A stretch of DNA of 64,000 nucleotides from Fibrobacter succinogenes (lineage in GTDB: Bacteria > Fibrobacterota > Fibrobacteria > Fibrobacterales > Fibrobacteraceae): positions 1 to 64,000 of the forward strand of contig CACVQR010000006.1 of the NCBI GenBank assembly GCA_902756345.1, read 5' to 3'. The translations under genes and the position numbers were made by a program. Shown piece after piece: positions 41,504 to 50,147 of the stretch (within the stretch, counting starts at the first letter, position 1; every line of letters starts with the position of its first letter). The notes beneath the pieces are model-generated. The model was not told the DNA's origin. It made no database searches and saw nothing but the letters and a program-made list of their open reading frames with translations.

Positions 41504-43189
41504 CTAGTTTAACTCGTCCCACACGACCTGCATGAGCGGCTCAATGGTTTTCGCGGTAAAGTCAAACTTGATGTTTGCGGCGGCAAAAAGCTCCGGCAGC
41601 GGACGGCTATCGCCCAAACTTTCGGCCCTAAACAGGTCGTCAATGGCCTTTTTCGGGTCTTTTTTGAAGTTTGCCCACACCTGGAGCGCGCCAAGCTGTG
41701 CAATTCCGTATTCGATGTAGTAGAACGGGCATTCGAACAGGTGCAGCTGCTTTTGCCACAGGTTAATGCGCACGGATTCGAATCCGGAGTAGTCCACGCC
41801 CGCATCGTAGCGGTCCATGATACCCTTCCAGATTTGTTCGCGGTCCTTGGCCGTATGGTTCGGGCGGCTGTAAAGTTCATGCTGGAAACTGTCGATGCTT
41901 GCCACCCACGGGAACAGCCAAATCACGTCTTCAAGTTCGCCCTCGATACTCCTGCGGATAGCCTCGGAATCGTCGCCGTAGAAGGGCTTGAGGTTGCTCA
42001 TGCCGATCAGTTCCATGCTCATGCTCGCAACTTCGGCGAATTCCGAAGGCACGTCGCGGTAAGCGAGAATCGGCTGGTTTGCAAGCGCATACTGGTGGAA
42101 AGAATGTCCCGATTCGTGCAGCAGCGTGTAAATGTCACGGTCGGTTTCGGCCGAATTCATGAAAATGAAGGGGAGGCGGCTTTCGTCAAAACCAATTTGG
42201 TAGCCGCCCGGAGCCTTGCCGAGCCTGCTATCCGGATCGATAAGCTTTTTGGCCTGCATTTCGCGGGCCCACTTACCCGCCTGCGGGTGAATCGATTCGA
42301 AAATCTGGTCGACTTTTTCAATCAATTCTTCGCCGTTCTGATACGGTTTGAGGGGTGGGCGTGAAAGCGGATCCACACTCAAATCCCACGGGCGAAGCGT
42401 CTTGAGGCCCATCTTTTCGGCGCGTTTCTTGTAGATTTCCTTGAGAAGCGGGAGCACCAACTTTTCGACGCTTTCATGGAACGCCTTGCAGTCTGCAGGG
42501 GAGTAGTCAAAGCGGCGCTTGGCTAAGAAGATGTAGTCGATAAAGTTCTTGCAATGAGCGTTTTTTGCAATTTTGTTGCGAATCTGGAACAACTTGTCGA
42601 AAGAGGCATCCAAGGCATCTTTATCTTTCAGGCGGCGGTCCCACATGGTGCGGAATGCTCGTTCGCGCAAGTCGCGGTCCGTCTTTTCAAGGTATGCACC
42701 CAGCTGCTGCATGGTCTTGATTCCGCCGTCAAATTCCACGCTCATGCCGCCGGTAATTTTCTGGTAAGCCTGAACCGCCATGGTTTCTTCGGTTTCGAGC
42801 GGAATGTTTGCGGGGGAGAACAGGTCCAAAGAAACCTGCACGCTTTTGAACCATACGCCGAATTCGTCTTTCAGCAGGTCCTTGGCCGGGTGCGCCATCA
42901 ATTTCTTGTTCAACTTGTCGTCGAATTCGCTCATCACAGGGTCGATATTTCCGACAAAGTCTTCGTACGCCTTGGCGGCTGCTTCATCCTGCGTATTCAC
43001 AGTCATGGCCACGTAACGACGGCTAGAAACCTCTGCCAATACAGACCCAAGTTCACTCCACTTCAAGATCCAGGCACGCAGGGCGTCGGGGGAGTTCGGG
43101 ATATTTTCATCGAGAAGAGTCTCGAAAAGACGGGTAACGTCTTCTACACTGTCTACATTCAAATTTTCAGGTACGAATTTTCTATTCAT
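41504..43189 (-). CDS. pepF: M3 family oligoendopeptidase
   Basis: 561 aa from MNRKFVPENLNVDSV (ATG at 43189; the frame opens slightly earlier at TTG/GTG codons in the leader). The zinc site is LLHESGHSFHQYALA, with the third ligand Glu in YRDVPSEFAEVASMSMELI. CHNFID-type KNFIDYIFLAKRRFDYSPADCKAFHESVEKLVLP and PWDLSVDP are M3-type. Cytoplasmic zinc peptidase cleaving short peptides. A lipoprotein gene lies upstream on the same strand with an 18-bp gap and may be cotranscribed. Confidence 0.93.
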   Translation of the reverse strand: MNRKFVPENLNVDSVEDVTRLFETLLDENIPNSPDALRAWILKWSELGSVLAEVSSRRYVAMTVNTQDEAAAKAYEDFVGNIDPVMSEFDDKLNKKLMAHPAKDLLKDEFGVWFKSVQVSLDLFSPANIPLETEETMAVQAYQKITGGMSVEFDGGIKTMQQLGAYLEKTDRDLRERAFRTMWDRRLKDKDALDASFDKLFQIRNKIAKNAHCKNFIDYIFLAKRRFDYSPADCKAFHESVEKLVLPLLKEIYKKRAEKMGLKTLRPWDLSVDPLSRPPLKPYQNGEELIEKVDQIFESIHPQAGKWAREMQAKKLIDPDSRLGKAPGGYQIGFDESRLPFIFMNSAETDRDIYTLLHESGHSFHQYALANQPILAYRDVPSEFAEVASMSMELIGMSNLKPFYGDDSEAIRRSIEGELEDVIWLFPWVASIDSFQHELYSRPNHTAKDREQIWKGIMDRYDAGVDYSGFESVRINLWQKQLHLFECPFYYIEYGIAQLGALQVWANFKKDPKKAIDDLFRAESLGDSRPLPELFAAANIKFDFTAKTIEPLMQVVWDELN

Positions 43190-43207
43190 AAACACCAATT
43201 CTTTTAT

Positions 43208-43873
43208 TTAAAATCCAATTGCTCCGACCCAGTCGCTTACAATGTTGTCCAAAACCGAGGTGCGGGCCTTGTCGGCAAGCGCCTGCTTTTCTTCTTGGCT
43301 GATTTTACGATCCTGGTCAAATTCGAGCGTAAAAGCTTCATCCCCTGCCTCCAGCGAGACATCCATACGGCCCACGATATGGATAACATTCACGTCCATC
43401 AGCCTGAAAATACGGCGGTCAATGGGCATTTCGGTCACCAGAATTACCGTGTTGTCTCCAGGAACGAGTTTAACCGTGTCTCGGAGTGCCACAGGAAGCT
43501 CCATCAGGGAATCTAGCACCAGGTTTGCCATCAGGCCACGAATCCAGAGCGTATCTTTGCCCGAGTTCTTGGCATTCAGGCCAACGGTCAAATGCGCCTT
43601 GCCAATCTCCTTTTCCAGGATTCCGCGGGCAAAATCCTGCACCAGGGCAATCACGTGCGGGTTCGGCAACAGGCCCTTCTTCAGGTCGTCAGATTTCGGG
43701 AAAAGATCCGGGTTGATGCTCGCAGAGTCAAGCGAGAGCGATTCAAACTCGAGCTTCGTTTTAGAAAGAATATCTGCCGCCGACAGTTTCTTGGTCATTG
43801 CACAACTGGCGAGCAACAATGCCAAAATGGAGATTCCAACAATCTTCAACTGAGTCGACGAAATTCGTTTCAT
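43208..43873 (-). CDS. Hypothetical lipoprotein
   Basis: 221 aa. Lipobox LLLASCAM (Cys about 24). The rest is a soluble mixed alpha/beta protein with a repeated LxVxLNAKNSGKDTLWIRGLMANLVLDS and a conserved-looking MPIDRRIFRLMDVNVIHIVGRMDVSLEAGDEAFTLEFDQDRKIS region, a beta-sandwich (LEA14-like) pattern. No enzyme motif. First gene of a possible two-gene unit with the M3 peptidase. Confidence 0.75.
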   Translation of the reverse strand: MKRISSTQLKIVGISILALLLASCAMTKKLSAADILSKTKLEFESLSLDSASINPDLFPKSDDLKKGLLPNPHVIALVQDFARGILEKEIGKAHLTVGLNAKNSGKDTLWIRGLMANLVLDSLMELPVALRDTVKLVPGDNTVILVTEMPIDRRIFRLMDVNVIHIVGRMDVSLEAGDEAFTLEFDQDRKISQEEKQALADKARTSVLDNIVSDWVGAIGF

Positions 43874-44080
43874 ATCGACAATATAATAAAATGGATTTAA
43901 CGTTATGATCCATCCAGACCTCCCTGCAGTTTTTCCGTGACTTATTATTGCCGATAATGCGGATTATGTAAACTAAATAATCGCTAAAGATATCACACTT
44001 TTTTTCATTTTTGTGCGATATTCGTGAAATTTGAGTATATTTTCAACATACAAGTTATTCGAGGAGAACAAATCCGTTTT

Positions 44081-44749
44081 ATGCGAGTTCTGTTATTTAT
44101 TGCTTCATTGTTTCTTGTTTTGACAGGATGTACGAATCCGACACAAAAGTACCATCCGTTTGACAAGCCCGAGTATAGCAAGGGCGAAATTGTCAAGTAC
44201 GAAGATGCCAAAATCAACACCAGATACAGAAGTGATTTTGCCTACGAAATCAAAACTCCCGGCAGCGAAGACAGCGTAAAGTTCTATACCGCTAATCATT
44301 TCTGTTACGATCCCCAAAACAGGAATATCGTTGTTCCGCTCAAAGACCGTAATGGTTTTGAGATGACTTCCCCCGCGGATGGCCTTTTTATTGCCATTCC
44401 TAGGGATAGCGTTACCCTATGCAAAAACGGCGTCAGGAACAACTCTGATTTTGCAAGAAACCATGCACTTCACGGATTCACCTATGGTGCTATTGTTGGA
44501 GGCGCTATTATGGGTTTAGGAGCTTTAGCAGCGGCCCCGATTTTCCTCTTTTATTCCGAAGGAGCAGCCAATGTTGGCTTAATAATCGTGGGAATGGTTG
44601 GCATAGGAGCAGGAGCAGGAGGTCTTTTCGGGACAACTGTTGATTTGGGCTACAACGGAAAGGCCGTGGAAGAATTTCAAGAAAGTTGTTCGGCTTATTT
44701 CACCGAAGAAGAACTTGAAAAATACCTCAACGATAATCTTTGCTACTAG
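44081..44749 (+). CDS. Lipoprotein with glycine-rich membrane segment
   Basis: 222 aa from the ATG at 44081; GAGGAG is 16 nt upstream, rather far. Lipobox FLVLTGCTN (Cys about 16). A soluble N-terminal part, then a Gly/Ala-rich hydrophobic stretch (about 130-190, GAIVGGAIMGLGALAAAPIFLF and GLIIVGMVGIGAGAGGLFG) like a glycine-zipper, and a short acidic tail. Followed after 9 nt by a beta-barrel gene, probably in the same operon. No known family. Confidence 0.7.
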   Translation: MRVLLFIASLFLVLTGCTNPTQKYHPFDKPEYSKGEIVKYEDAKINTRYRSDFAYEIKTPGSEDSVKFYTANHFCYDPQNRNIVVPLKDRNGFEMTSPADGLFIAIPRDSVTLCKNGVRNNSDFARNHALHGFTYGAIVGGAIMGLGALAAAPIFLFYSEGAANVGLIIVGMVGIGAGAGGLFGTTVDLGYNGKAVEEFQESCSAYFTEEELEKYLNDNLCY

Positions 44750-44758
44750 GAGAATTAT

Positions 44759-45658
44759 ATGAAACACATTACACTTGGCGTTCTCCTTTTGACAGCTGCT
44801 TTCGTATTCGCCCAAGAAGATTCCTCGACGACTGAAGATTCTACCCTGGCACAAACCGCTATTCTAGAAACCGCACCAGAGGAATCCCCCGCTGAAGAGG
44901 TCTTGCCGGAACGTACGCCAGAAGGTTACCGCATTATCCGAATCCAGAAAACGGAAACCAAGGCGTACAAGGATAGCGTCAAAAAAGTTGAAAGACAAAT
45001 CGAAGAAGATAAAAAGCCTACGATTCCCTTCCGTTTTGAAGTCGGCCTATTGGCCTCTATTGGTGCAAAAGAGCTATTCGGCAGTGACCGATACGCCTAT
45101 TACGATCGTGATAGAACAAGCAAGGAAATTGAACCGGTTACATTATTCCATGGTTATCCTGTCAACGTGGGTTTAATTGCTACAATTCCCTTGAACGAAG
45201 CTACCGTCGCCATTAAAGTCGGAGCCCTCTTTGAATACACAAATCTCATTCATAACGAAGACTTTTTCCTGAAAACAAACGATTCCGACGAAAGTCCTTG
45301 GTTTGAAGAAAAAAAACGTGAGCCGGAACATGGAAATATCTCCCAAATGCGCGTGAGTTTCCCCCTGCTGTTTGCGCTAAAGGGACGAACTACCCCGGCG
45401 ATGTTTGAAGTCGGTTCCAAAATATCCATTCCGATTCAAGATAAATACAAATCCGTTGATTTTGTTGACCATAACTTAAGACCTGCTGTCGATGCAGCGC
45501 TTCTCATCGGAGGGTCATTCATCATCAATAAGTATTTCACATTAATGACTCATATTGAAGCTCAGTGGAGCGAAATTTACGATGATGAACTGTTTGTCGG
45601 TGTTTCGGACATCAGTCTTTTAGGCATCCACGTCGGGTTAGTATTCACACCGTTCTAA
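44759..45658 (+). CDS. Outer-membrane beta-barrel protein
   Basis: 299 aa; AGGAG 6 nt upstream. Signal peptide about 1-18 (ends VFAQ). An acidic Thr/Glu region (about 20-60), a basic coil (KTETKAYKDSVKKVERQIEED), then about 200 residues of alternating beta-strands ending LLGIHVGLVFTPF, with the terminal Phe typical of outer-membrane proteins. A 29-codon copy of its C terminus follows at 45666. Function unknown. Confidence 0.75.
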   Translation: MKHITLGVLLLTAAFVFAQEDSSTTEDSTLAQTAILETAPEESPAEEVLPERTPEGYRIIRIQKTETKAYKDSVKKVERQIEEDKKPTIPFRFEVGLLASIGAKELFGSDRYAYYDRDRTSKEIEPVTLFHGYPVNVGLIATIPLNEATVAIKVGALFEYTNLIHNEDFFLKTNDSDESPWFEEKKREPEHGNISQMRVSFPLLFALKGRTTPAMFEVGSKISIPIQDKYKSVDFVDHNLRPAVDAALLIGGSFIINKYFTLMTHIEAQWSEIYDDELFVGVSDISLLGIHVGLVFTPF

Positions 45659-45665
45659 ACGTAAA

Positions 45666-45755
45666 AGATACGTCTATAACAACGAACTGTTTGTCGGCGT
45701 TACAGATATCATGTGTCTAGCTTATAGAATCGGCGTACTCTTTACACCTTTTTAA
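45666..45755 (+). pseudogene. Duplicate C-terminal remnant of the beta-barrel gene
   Basis: Reads RYVYNNELFVGVTDIMCLAY-RIGVLFTPF then TAA. It aligns with the last 28 residues of the preceding gene (EIYDDELFVGVSDISLLGIHVGLVFTPF), differing at about 11 positions. It has no start, so it is the relic of a second, diverged paralogue. Confidence 0.8.
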
Positions 45756-45796
45756 TCATTAGAGCCCCTAGTCCAAAATCCTGTTTAAAAAAAATA

Positions 45797-45820
45797 ACAC
45801 CCTTTGCCGGGTGTTTTTTT
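45797..45820 (+). terminator. Rho-independent terminator
   Basis: ACACCC-TTTGCC-GGGTGT followed by TTTTTTT. Confidence 0.9.
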
Positions 45821-45833
45821 ATAGTTTGGAAAT

Positions 45834-46604
45834 ATGATTAGGAAAATCTTTCTTGCAAGCGCTCTCGTGGCAAGTACAGCTTTTGCTTCATGGGATCTAT
45901 TCCCCGTTCTTGGTAATCATAAAGGTCAAGCCAAGATTGACGCCGGATTACAAACATACGAATATACCCGCCATGATTTCGGCATATTGGAAACAGCTGC
46001 CAGTGCCCGATACACCGTTATTCCGAAGCTAGAGCTTGCACTCGGTGTACCGTACCGTATCATGACCCAAGACAACGGAAACGAACAAGATATGGACGGC
46101 CTCGGAAACATCGGATTGTCGGCACGTTACCAGTTCTTGTCTTCCATGAACGCTTTTACAGACGTGTTTATTCCCGTGGGCGATGATTCCTATAACGAAA
46201 AAGGAGCGTGGGGATTCAACGTTGGCGCGCAATATTCCGTAGAATTCAGCCAGATGCTCAATTTCGGTTCCGAACTCGGGATCAATTTCGAAACTAAAGG
46301 CGATGACCACGAAGCGCCCGTATCGGTATTTGGCGCAACTGAACTTGATTTTAGACTTTCGCCGCAATTTACCCCATACATCGGGACAAACCTTGCCGTA
46401 GGCATTGGTGCATTCAAGCATTACGATTTCCTGGTATCTCATGGTGGTGGCGAAGTATATATTGAGCCGTATTTTGGTGGGACATACGATATCAACCATC
46501 GTATTTCACTTGATGTCTCGGCTTCTTTTGGCAATTGGGTTAATGCGGACGATAAGCCCAGCGTGATAACAACCGCTAGCTTGGCCCTCTTGTTTAATTT
46601 CTAA
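45834..46604 (+). CDS. Outer-membrane beta-barrel protein, transporter-like
   Basis: 256 aa. Signal peptide MIRKIFLASALVASTAFAS. Repeated amphipathic strands (AKIDAGLQTYEYTRHDFGI, KLELALGVPYRIMTQDN, GLGNIGLSARYQFL, FTDVFIPVGDDSYNEKGAWGFNVGAQYSVEF ...) and a C-terminal Phe (LALLFNF) fit a 10-12-stranded barrel of the MetA-pathway phenol-degradation-like type. Starts just after a terminator. Ligand unknown. Confidence 0.75.
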   Translation: MIRKIFLASALVASTAFASWDLFPVLGNHKGQAKIDAGLQTYEYTRHDFGILETAASARYTVIPKLELALGVPYRIMTQDNGNEQDMDGLGNIGLSARYQFLSSMNAFTDVFIPVGDDSYNEKGAWGFNVGAQYSVEFSQMLNFGSELGINFETKGDDHEAPVSVFGATELDFRLSPQFTPYIGTNLAVGIGAFKHYDFLVSHGGGEVYIEPYFGGTYDINHRISLDVSASFGNWVNADDKPSVITTASLALLFNF

Positions 46605-46707
46605 TAGACAAATTGAAAAACTTCTAATAGCTAATTTAGGACCGGTCGAGCGAAGGTCTTTTCTTTCGTTAAAAAACAACGATTTTTGAAAAAAAGTGAA
46701 GAATTGC

Positions 46708-46736
46708 TTGACACGAATCTATAAATAGTATATATT
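46708..46736 (+). promoter_or_regulatory. ruvAB promoter
   Basis: TTGACA (46708-46713), 17-bp spacer, TATATT (46731-46736) followed by TG; ATG at 46774. Confidence 0.75.
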
Positions 46737-46773
46737 TGTGCAGTGAACAGATGTTTATTGCTATGGTACAGGC

Positions 46774-47382
46774 ATGATTGAACGAATTCGCGGAATTTTG
46801 GTTGAAAAGTCCCCCACTTTCGTGGTTGTGGACGTGAACGGCGTGGGCTACGGTGTAAATATTTCGGCCTACACTGCAGGCAAATTGCCCGAGGTGGAAA
46901 GTGAGGTTACGCTCTACACGAACCTGGTAGTGCGCGAAGATTCCATGACGCTGTTCGGTTTTGCCGACAAGACCGAGAAGGACACCTTTATCATGTTGCT
47001 CGAAGTGAACGGCGTAGGGCCGAAACTTGCCCAACGCATTTTGAGCGGTAGCTCCCCCGCCGACCTTTTGAACATGATTGCCAGCGACAACAAGAGCGCC
47101 CTCGGCAAGATCAAGGGGCTTGGCAAAAAGACTTGCGAGCAGATGGTGCTTTCGCTGAAGGACAAGGCGGGAGCAATGATGCAGGCCCTGGGCGATGTCG
47201 AAGGCTCTGGCATTACAGGTATGGGCGCTCTCACCGGCCCGAAGATGGAAGCGGTTCTTGCCTTGCATACGCTAGGCGTGAAGGATCCGGCAGCAGAAAA
47301 GGCCGTGATGAAGGCTGCAGAAATCTTGGGTGATTCTGCGGATGCGGCAACCCTTATTCCCGAAGCTTTGAAGTATTTATAA
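46774..47382 (+). CDS. ruvA: Holliday junction branch-migration protein RuvA
   Basis: 202 aa, typical length. Domain I OB-fold MIERIRGILVEKSPTFVVVDVNGVGYGVNIS; domain II with two helix-hairpin-helix motifs (LLEVNGVGPKLAQRILSG and LGKIKGLGKKTCEQMVLSL); a Gly/Met-rich flexible linker; domain III (MEAVLALHTLGVKDPAAEKAVMKA) that contacts RuvB. Binds the Holliday junction and loads RuvB. ruvC is not adjacent. Confidence 0.96.
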   Translation: MIERIRGILVEKSPTFVVVDVNGVGYGVNISAYTAGKLPEVESEVTLYTNLVVREDSMTLFGFADKTEKDTFIMLLEVNGVGPKLAQRILSGSSPADLLNMIASDNKSALGKIKGLGKKTCEQMVLSLKDKAGAMMQALGDVEGSGITGMGALTGPKMEAVLALHTLGVKDPAAEKAVMKAAEILGDSADAATLIPEALKYL

Positions 47383-47385
47383 GCA

Positions 47386-47425
47386 CGTCATTGCGAGGAG
47401 AGTCTAGCTCAACGAAGCAATCCAT
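47386..47425. repeat. CGTCATTGCGAGG element between ruvA and ruvB
   Basis: CGTCATTGCGAGGAGAGTCT-AGCTCAACGAAGCAATCCAT. Same ends as 5177-5212 with a longer centre. Lies in the 62-bp gap of the operon. Confidence 0.75.
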
Positions 47426-47444
47426 GAAAATGCAGGATTTATAA

Positions 47445-48488
47445 ATGGACGATCAAAGAATCATATCTCCTGAACGCCGTGCCGGTGACGAAAGCGATGT
47501 GGAGCGTTCCCTGAGACCGCCTTCTCTTGAAGAATTTACCGGACAGAAGAACATCAAGGAAAGCCTTTCGATTGCGATTGAAGCCGCCAAGCACCGCGGC
47601 GATTCGCTGGACCATTGCCTTTTTTGCGGTCCTCCGGGACTTGGCAAGACGACATTGGCCGGAATTATCGCTAAAGAAATGGGCGTGAATATCCATATCA
47701 CGAGCGGTCCGGTGCTTGAAAAGGCCAGCGACCTGGCGGGGCTTTTAACGAGCCTGCAAGAGAACGACATCTTATTTATTGACGAAATTCACCGTCTGAA
47801 CCGCGTGGTGGAAGAATACCTCTACCCCGCTATGGAAGATTTCAGGCTTGATATTATGCTGGATTCCGGGCCGGCGGCTCGCAGCGTGAACTTGCCGCTC
47901 AAGCATTTTACGCTGGTGGGGGCGACAACCCGCAGTGGCCTTTTGACTAGCCCGCTGCGCGACCGATTCGGACTCCAGTACCGCCTGGAGCTTTATGATG
48001 AAGACGACATCAAGAGTATTCTGATGCGTAGCGCGAAGATTTTGAACGTGGGGCTCGAAGAAGATGCCGCAAGGCTTTTGAGCGGTCGCTGCCGTGGAAC
48101 GCCTCGAATTGCAAACCGCGTGCTGAGGCGTTGCCGAGATGTGGCTCAAGTTCGCGGCACAGGCGTTATCGACTTGATGTCGGCGAGCAAGACTCTTGAA
48201 ATGCTTGGAATCGACGGCGAAGGCCTCGACCACATGGACCGTAAAATTCTCTCGATGATTATCGACAAATTTGGCGGTGGCCCCGTGGGGCTGGGCACCA
48301 TCGGGGCTGCGCTCGGCGAGGAGCCAGACACCCTCGAAGAAGTCTACGAGCCGTATTTGATTCGCAAGGGGCTCCTCGCGAGAACGCCGCGTGGCCGTAC
48401 CGCCACGCGCACCGCCTACGAGATGCTTCACAAGTCGATTCCGAAAGCACTTGCAGAAGCCAGCGCACAGGAATCGCTGAATTTGTAA
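47445..48488 (+). CDS. ruvB: Holliday junction branch-migration helicase RuvB
   Basis: 347 aa. Walker A CGPPGLGKTTLA, Walker B ILFIDEIHRLN, sensor LVGATTRSGLLTSPLRDRFG with the arginine finger, and the C-terminal winged helix (RKGLLARTPRGRTATRTAYEMLH). Hexameric motor driving branch migration with RuvA. Cotranscribed with ruvA. Confidence 0.97.
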   Translation: MDDQRIISPERRAGDESDVERSLRPPSLEEFTGQKNIKESLSIAIEAAKHRGDSLDHCLFCGPPGLGKTTLAGIIAKEMGVNIHITSGPVLEKASDLAGLLTSLQENDILFIDEIHRLNRVVEEYLYPAMEDFRLDIMLDSGPAARSVNLPLKHFTLVGATTRSGLLTSPLRDRFGLQYRLELYDEDDIKSILMRSAKILNVGLEEDAARLLSGRCRGTPRIANRVLRRCRDVAQVRGTGVIDLMSASKTLEMLGIDGEGLDHMDRKILSMIIDKFGGGPVGLGTIGAALGEEPDTLEEVYEPYLIRKGLLARTPRGRTATRTAYEMLHKSIPKALAEASAQESLNL

Positions 48489-48903
48489 TTTTTGAGTACC
48501 TAAAAACTTCATAAACAAACCATTGTATGGGAACTTTTGTCCACATAGTAGTTATGGACGTGCTCCCATGTCGATATGTTTTTCTGCAGAATAGTTATGC
48601 AACGAATCAATAGCGTCATAATCGACCTATTAATGTATTTTTTTCTATGTAAATCGAATTTTTTCGTTCCTTAAATAAAATGCATTTACTTACAAACAAC
48701 ATGTTTTATGTAATTTATTGTAAAAAAAACATAGAAATGAACATTTGTACCAATTTATAATTTGCATATGTAGTATATTTATCAAACCATATACTAGAAG
48801 GAGATCAAAATAAAAAAAAAAGTATTGTAGATGCAAACTTTCATTTCCATTCCAAGGAGGAATTCAAGTATCTGTAAACTCATCAACAGATAATGGAGTC
48901 ACA
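48489..48903. other. AT-rich intergenic, probably a decayed gene start
   Basis: 415 bp of strongly AT-rich sequence after ruvB. Near 48800 AAGGAG is followed by a run of ten A and a frame encoding KKKSIVDANFHFHSKEEFKYL before TAA (about 48811-48876); another frame encodes QVSVNSSTDNGVTM running directly into the next ORF. This looks like one gene broken by a frameshift in or after the poly-A run. No other gene seen. Confidence 0.45.
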
Positions 48904-49107
48904 ATGACTCCAATAAATAAGTTAGAAGACCTAAAAGAATACACGAACGATCCTAGTGTTAACGTAGTTACCGAATACAACGGCGCTGTTATAGGTATGC
49001 ACTATGTTCGTCATGGGAACCATGAATTTAGAGCAAAAACTAGTAAAAACGCTCCTGCAGACCTTATAAAGCATATTAAACAGAAATATACCCTATCTTA
49101 TAGGTAA
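48904..49107 (+). CDS. Hypothetical protein, 67 aa, possibly 5'-truncated
   Basis: ATG at 48904 with GGAG 5 nt upstream. Sequence ends HGNHEFRAKTSKNAPADLIKHIKQKYTLSYR. The frame is open upstream for at least 18 codons of protein-like sequence without a start, so the annotated ORF may be the 3' part of a frameshifted gene. Codon use is AT-rich like the next two genes and unlike ruvB. No family recognised. Confidence 0.5.
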   Translation: MTPINKLEDLKEYTNDPSVNVVTEYNGAVIGMHYVRHGNHEFRAKTSKNAPADLIKHIKQKYTLSYR

Positions 49108-49113
49108 AACAAT

Positions 49114-49635
49114 ATGAAAAAAATATTTCTATTGCTAGCCATCTTTGCGGGATTTAGCTTTGCAGAAATTGGAGCATCTCTCGGATTTGGTCCTTACCAT
49201 GGAATGGTCGGAGTCGAATATTCAATAATAAACCAGCATCTATCCGCTAATATACACTTGAGTGGCTACGATTCTGATTACGACTTCATGGGAGGAATCG
49301 GCCTAACATATAGATTCCAAGGATTGACTGGCCCTTATATATTTCATTCTTCCGAATGGATAACAGGAGAATTAGAAGGTTTTACCATTCTTAATGCGAA
49401 TAGCGACAACACGTATCTTGAAGAAAAAAATGTCGACATAAATTATTGGCGATTAATATTCGGTTGTGGATATCAACATATGTTTACTAAACATTTTGGG
49501 GCATATTTTGAACTAGGCTTTCAATTCTACGCTGGTAATGGAAGTTACTATACCAATTTCGATATAGATGACGGATCTCTCAATCGAGATGAAATCATCT
49601 TCCCATTCGGCTTTGGTATAGTAGTAGAATTATAA
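49114..49635 (+). CDS. Small outer-membrane beta-barrel protein
   Basis: 173 aa. Signal peptide MKKIFLLLAIFAGFSFA. Eight or so amphipathic strands (IGASLGFGPYHGMVGVEYSI, HLSANIHLSGY, YDFMGGIGLTYRF ... KHFGAYFELGFQFYAG, FPFGFGIVVEL) fit an 8-stranded barrel. AT-rich codon use (ATA, AGA, TTA) sets it apart from most of the window. Starts 6 nt after the previous stop. Confidence 0.7.
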   Translation: MKKIFLLLAIFAGFSFAEIGASLGFGPYHGMVGVEYSIINQHLSANIHLSGYDSDYDFMGGIGLTYRFQGLTGPYIFHSSEWITGELEGFTILNANSDNTYLEEKNVDINYWRLIFGCGYQHMFTKHFGAYFELGFQFYAGNGSYYTNFDIDDGSLNRDEIIFPFGFGIVVEL

Positions 49636-49636
49636 C

Positions 49637-49909
49637 ATGAATTACTTCATTTGCTTTATAGTCTTTTTTCTTGTTAGTTGCGCATGTCAGGATCCACGCG
49701 GATGCAATGCATCTAATGGAATCGGAAATGCGGCTAATCGAACTAGATTAGTGCAAGAAGGAAGGGATTATCAGACATATCAAAATACAAAAATGCCTCT
49801 TCCCCCTAGCAATTCTGACAACAAACAAAACAAAATGCCTCAGCTACAAATTAACCATGAGATAGACAGCCTCGTAATAAATGATAGACTTGATTTAAAT
49901 AACTTATAG
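49637..49909 (+). CDS. Small lipoprotein
   Basis: 90 aa. Lipobox FFLVSCAC (Cys15). The rest is short, polar and Asn/Gln-rich. Starts 1 nt after the preceding stop, so it is cotranscribed with the small barrel gene. AT-rich codon use. No family. Confidence 0.65.
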   Translation: MNYFICFIVFFLVSCACQDPRGCNASNGIGNAANRTRLVQEGRDYQTYQNTKMPLPPSNSDNKQNKMPQLQINHEIDSLVINDRLDLNNL

Positions 49910-50147
49910 AAATCAAGGGAAATAGTCAGACACTTAAGCTCCGGCTGTTTTACCGTCTTTTTTTTTCTGAGTAGAGAGCGAAGCAAATAAAGCGAAAGAC
50001 ATTTATCGTGGTGAAGACTGTTTTTTCCTATTTCGGCACAATTCTATCGATACACTTGTTTTATTTTAACACTTGCAGGCGTTGTAACGTCTGCATTTTC
50101 TTTATAAATTCATTATTGGTGATGAGGATGTGTTAATTGGAGGCATG

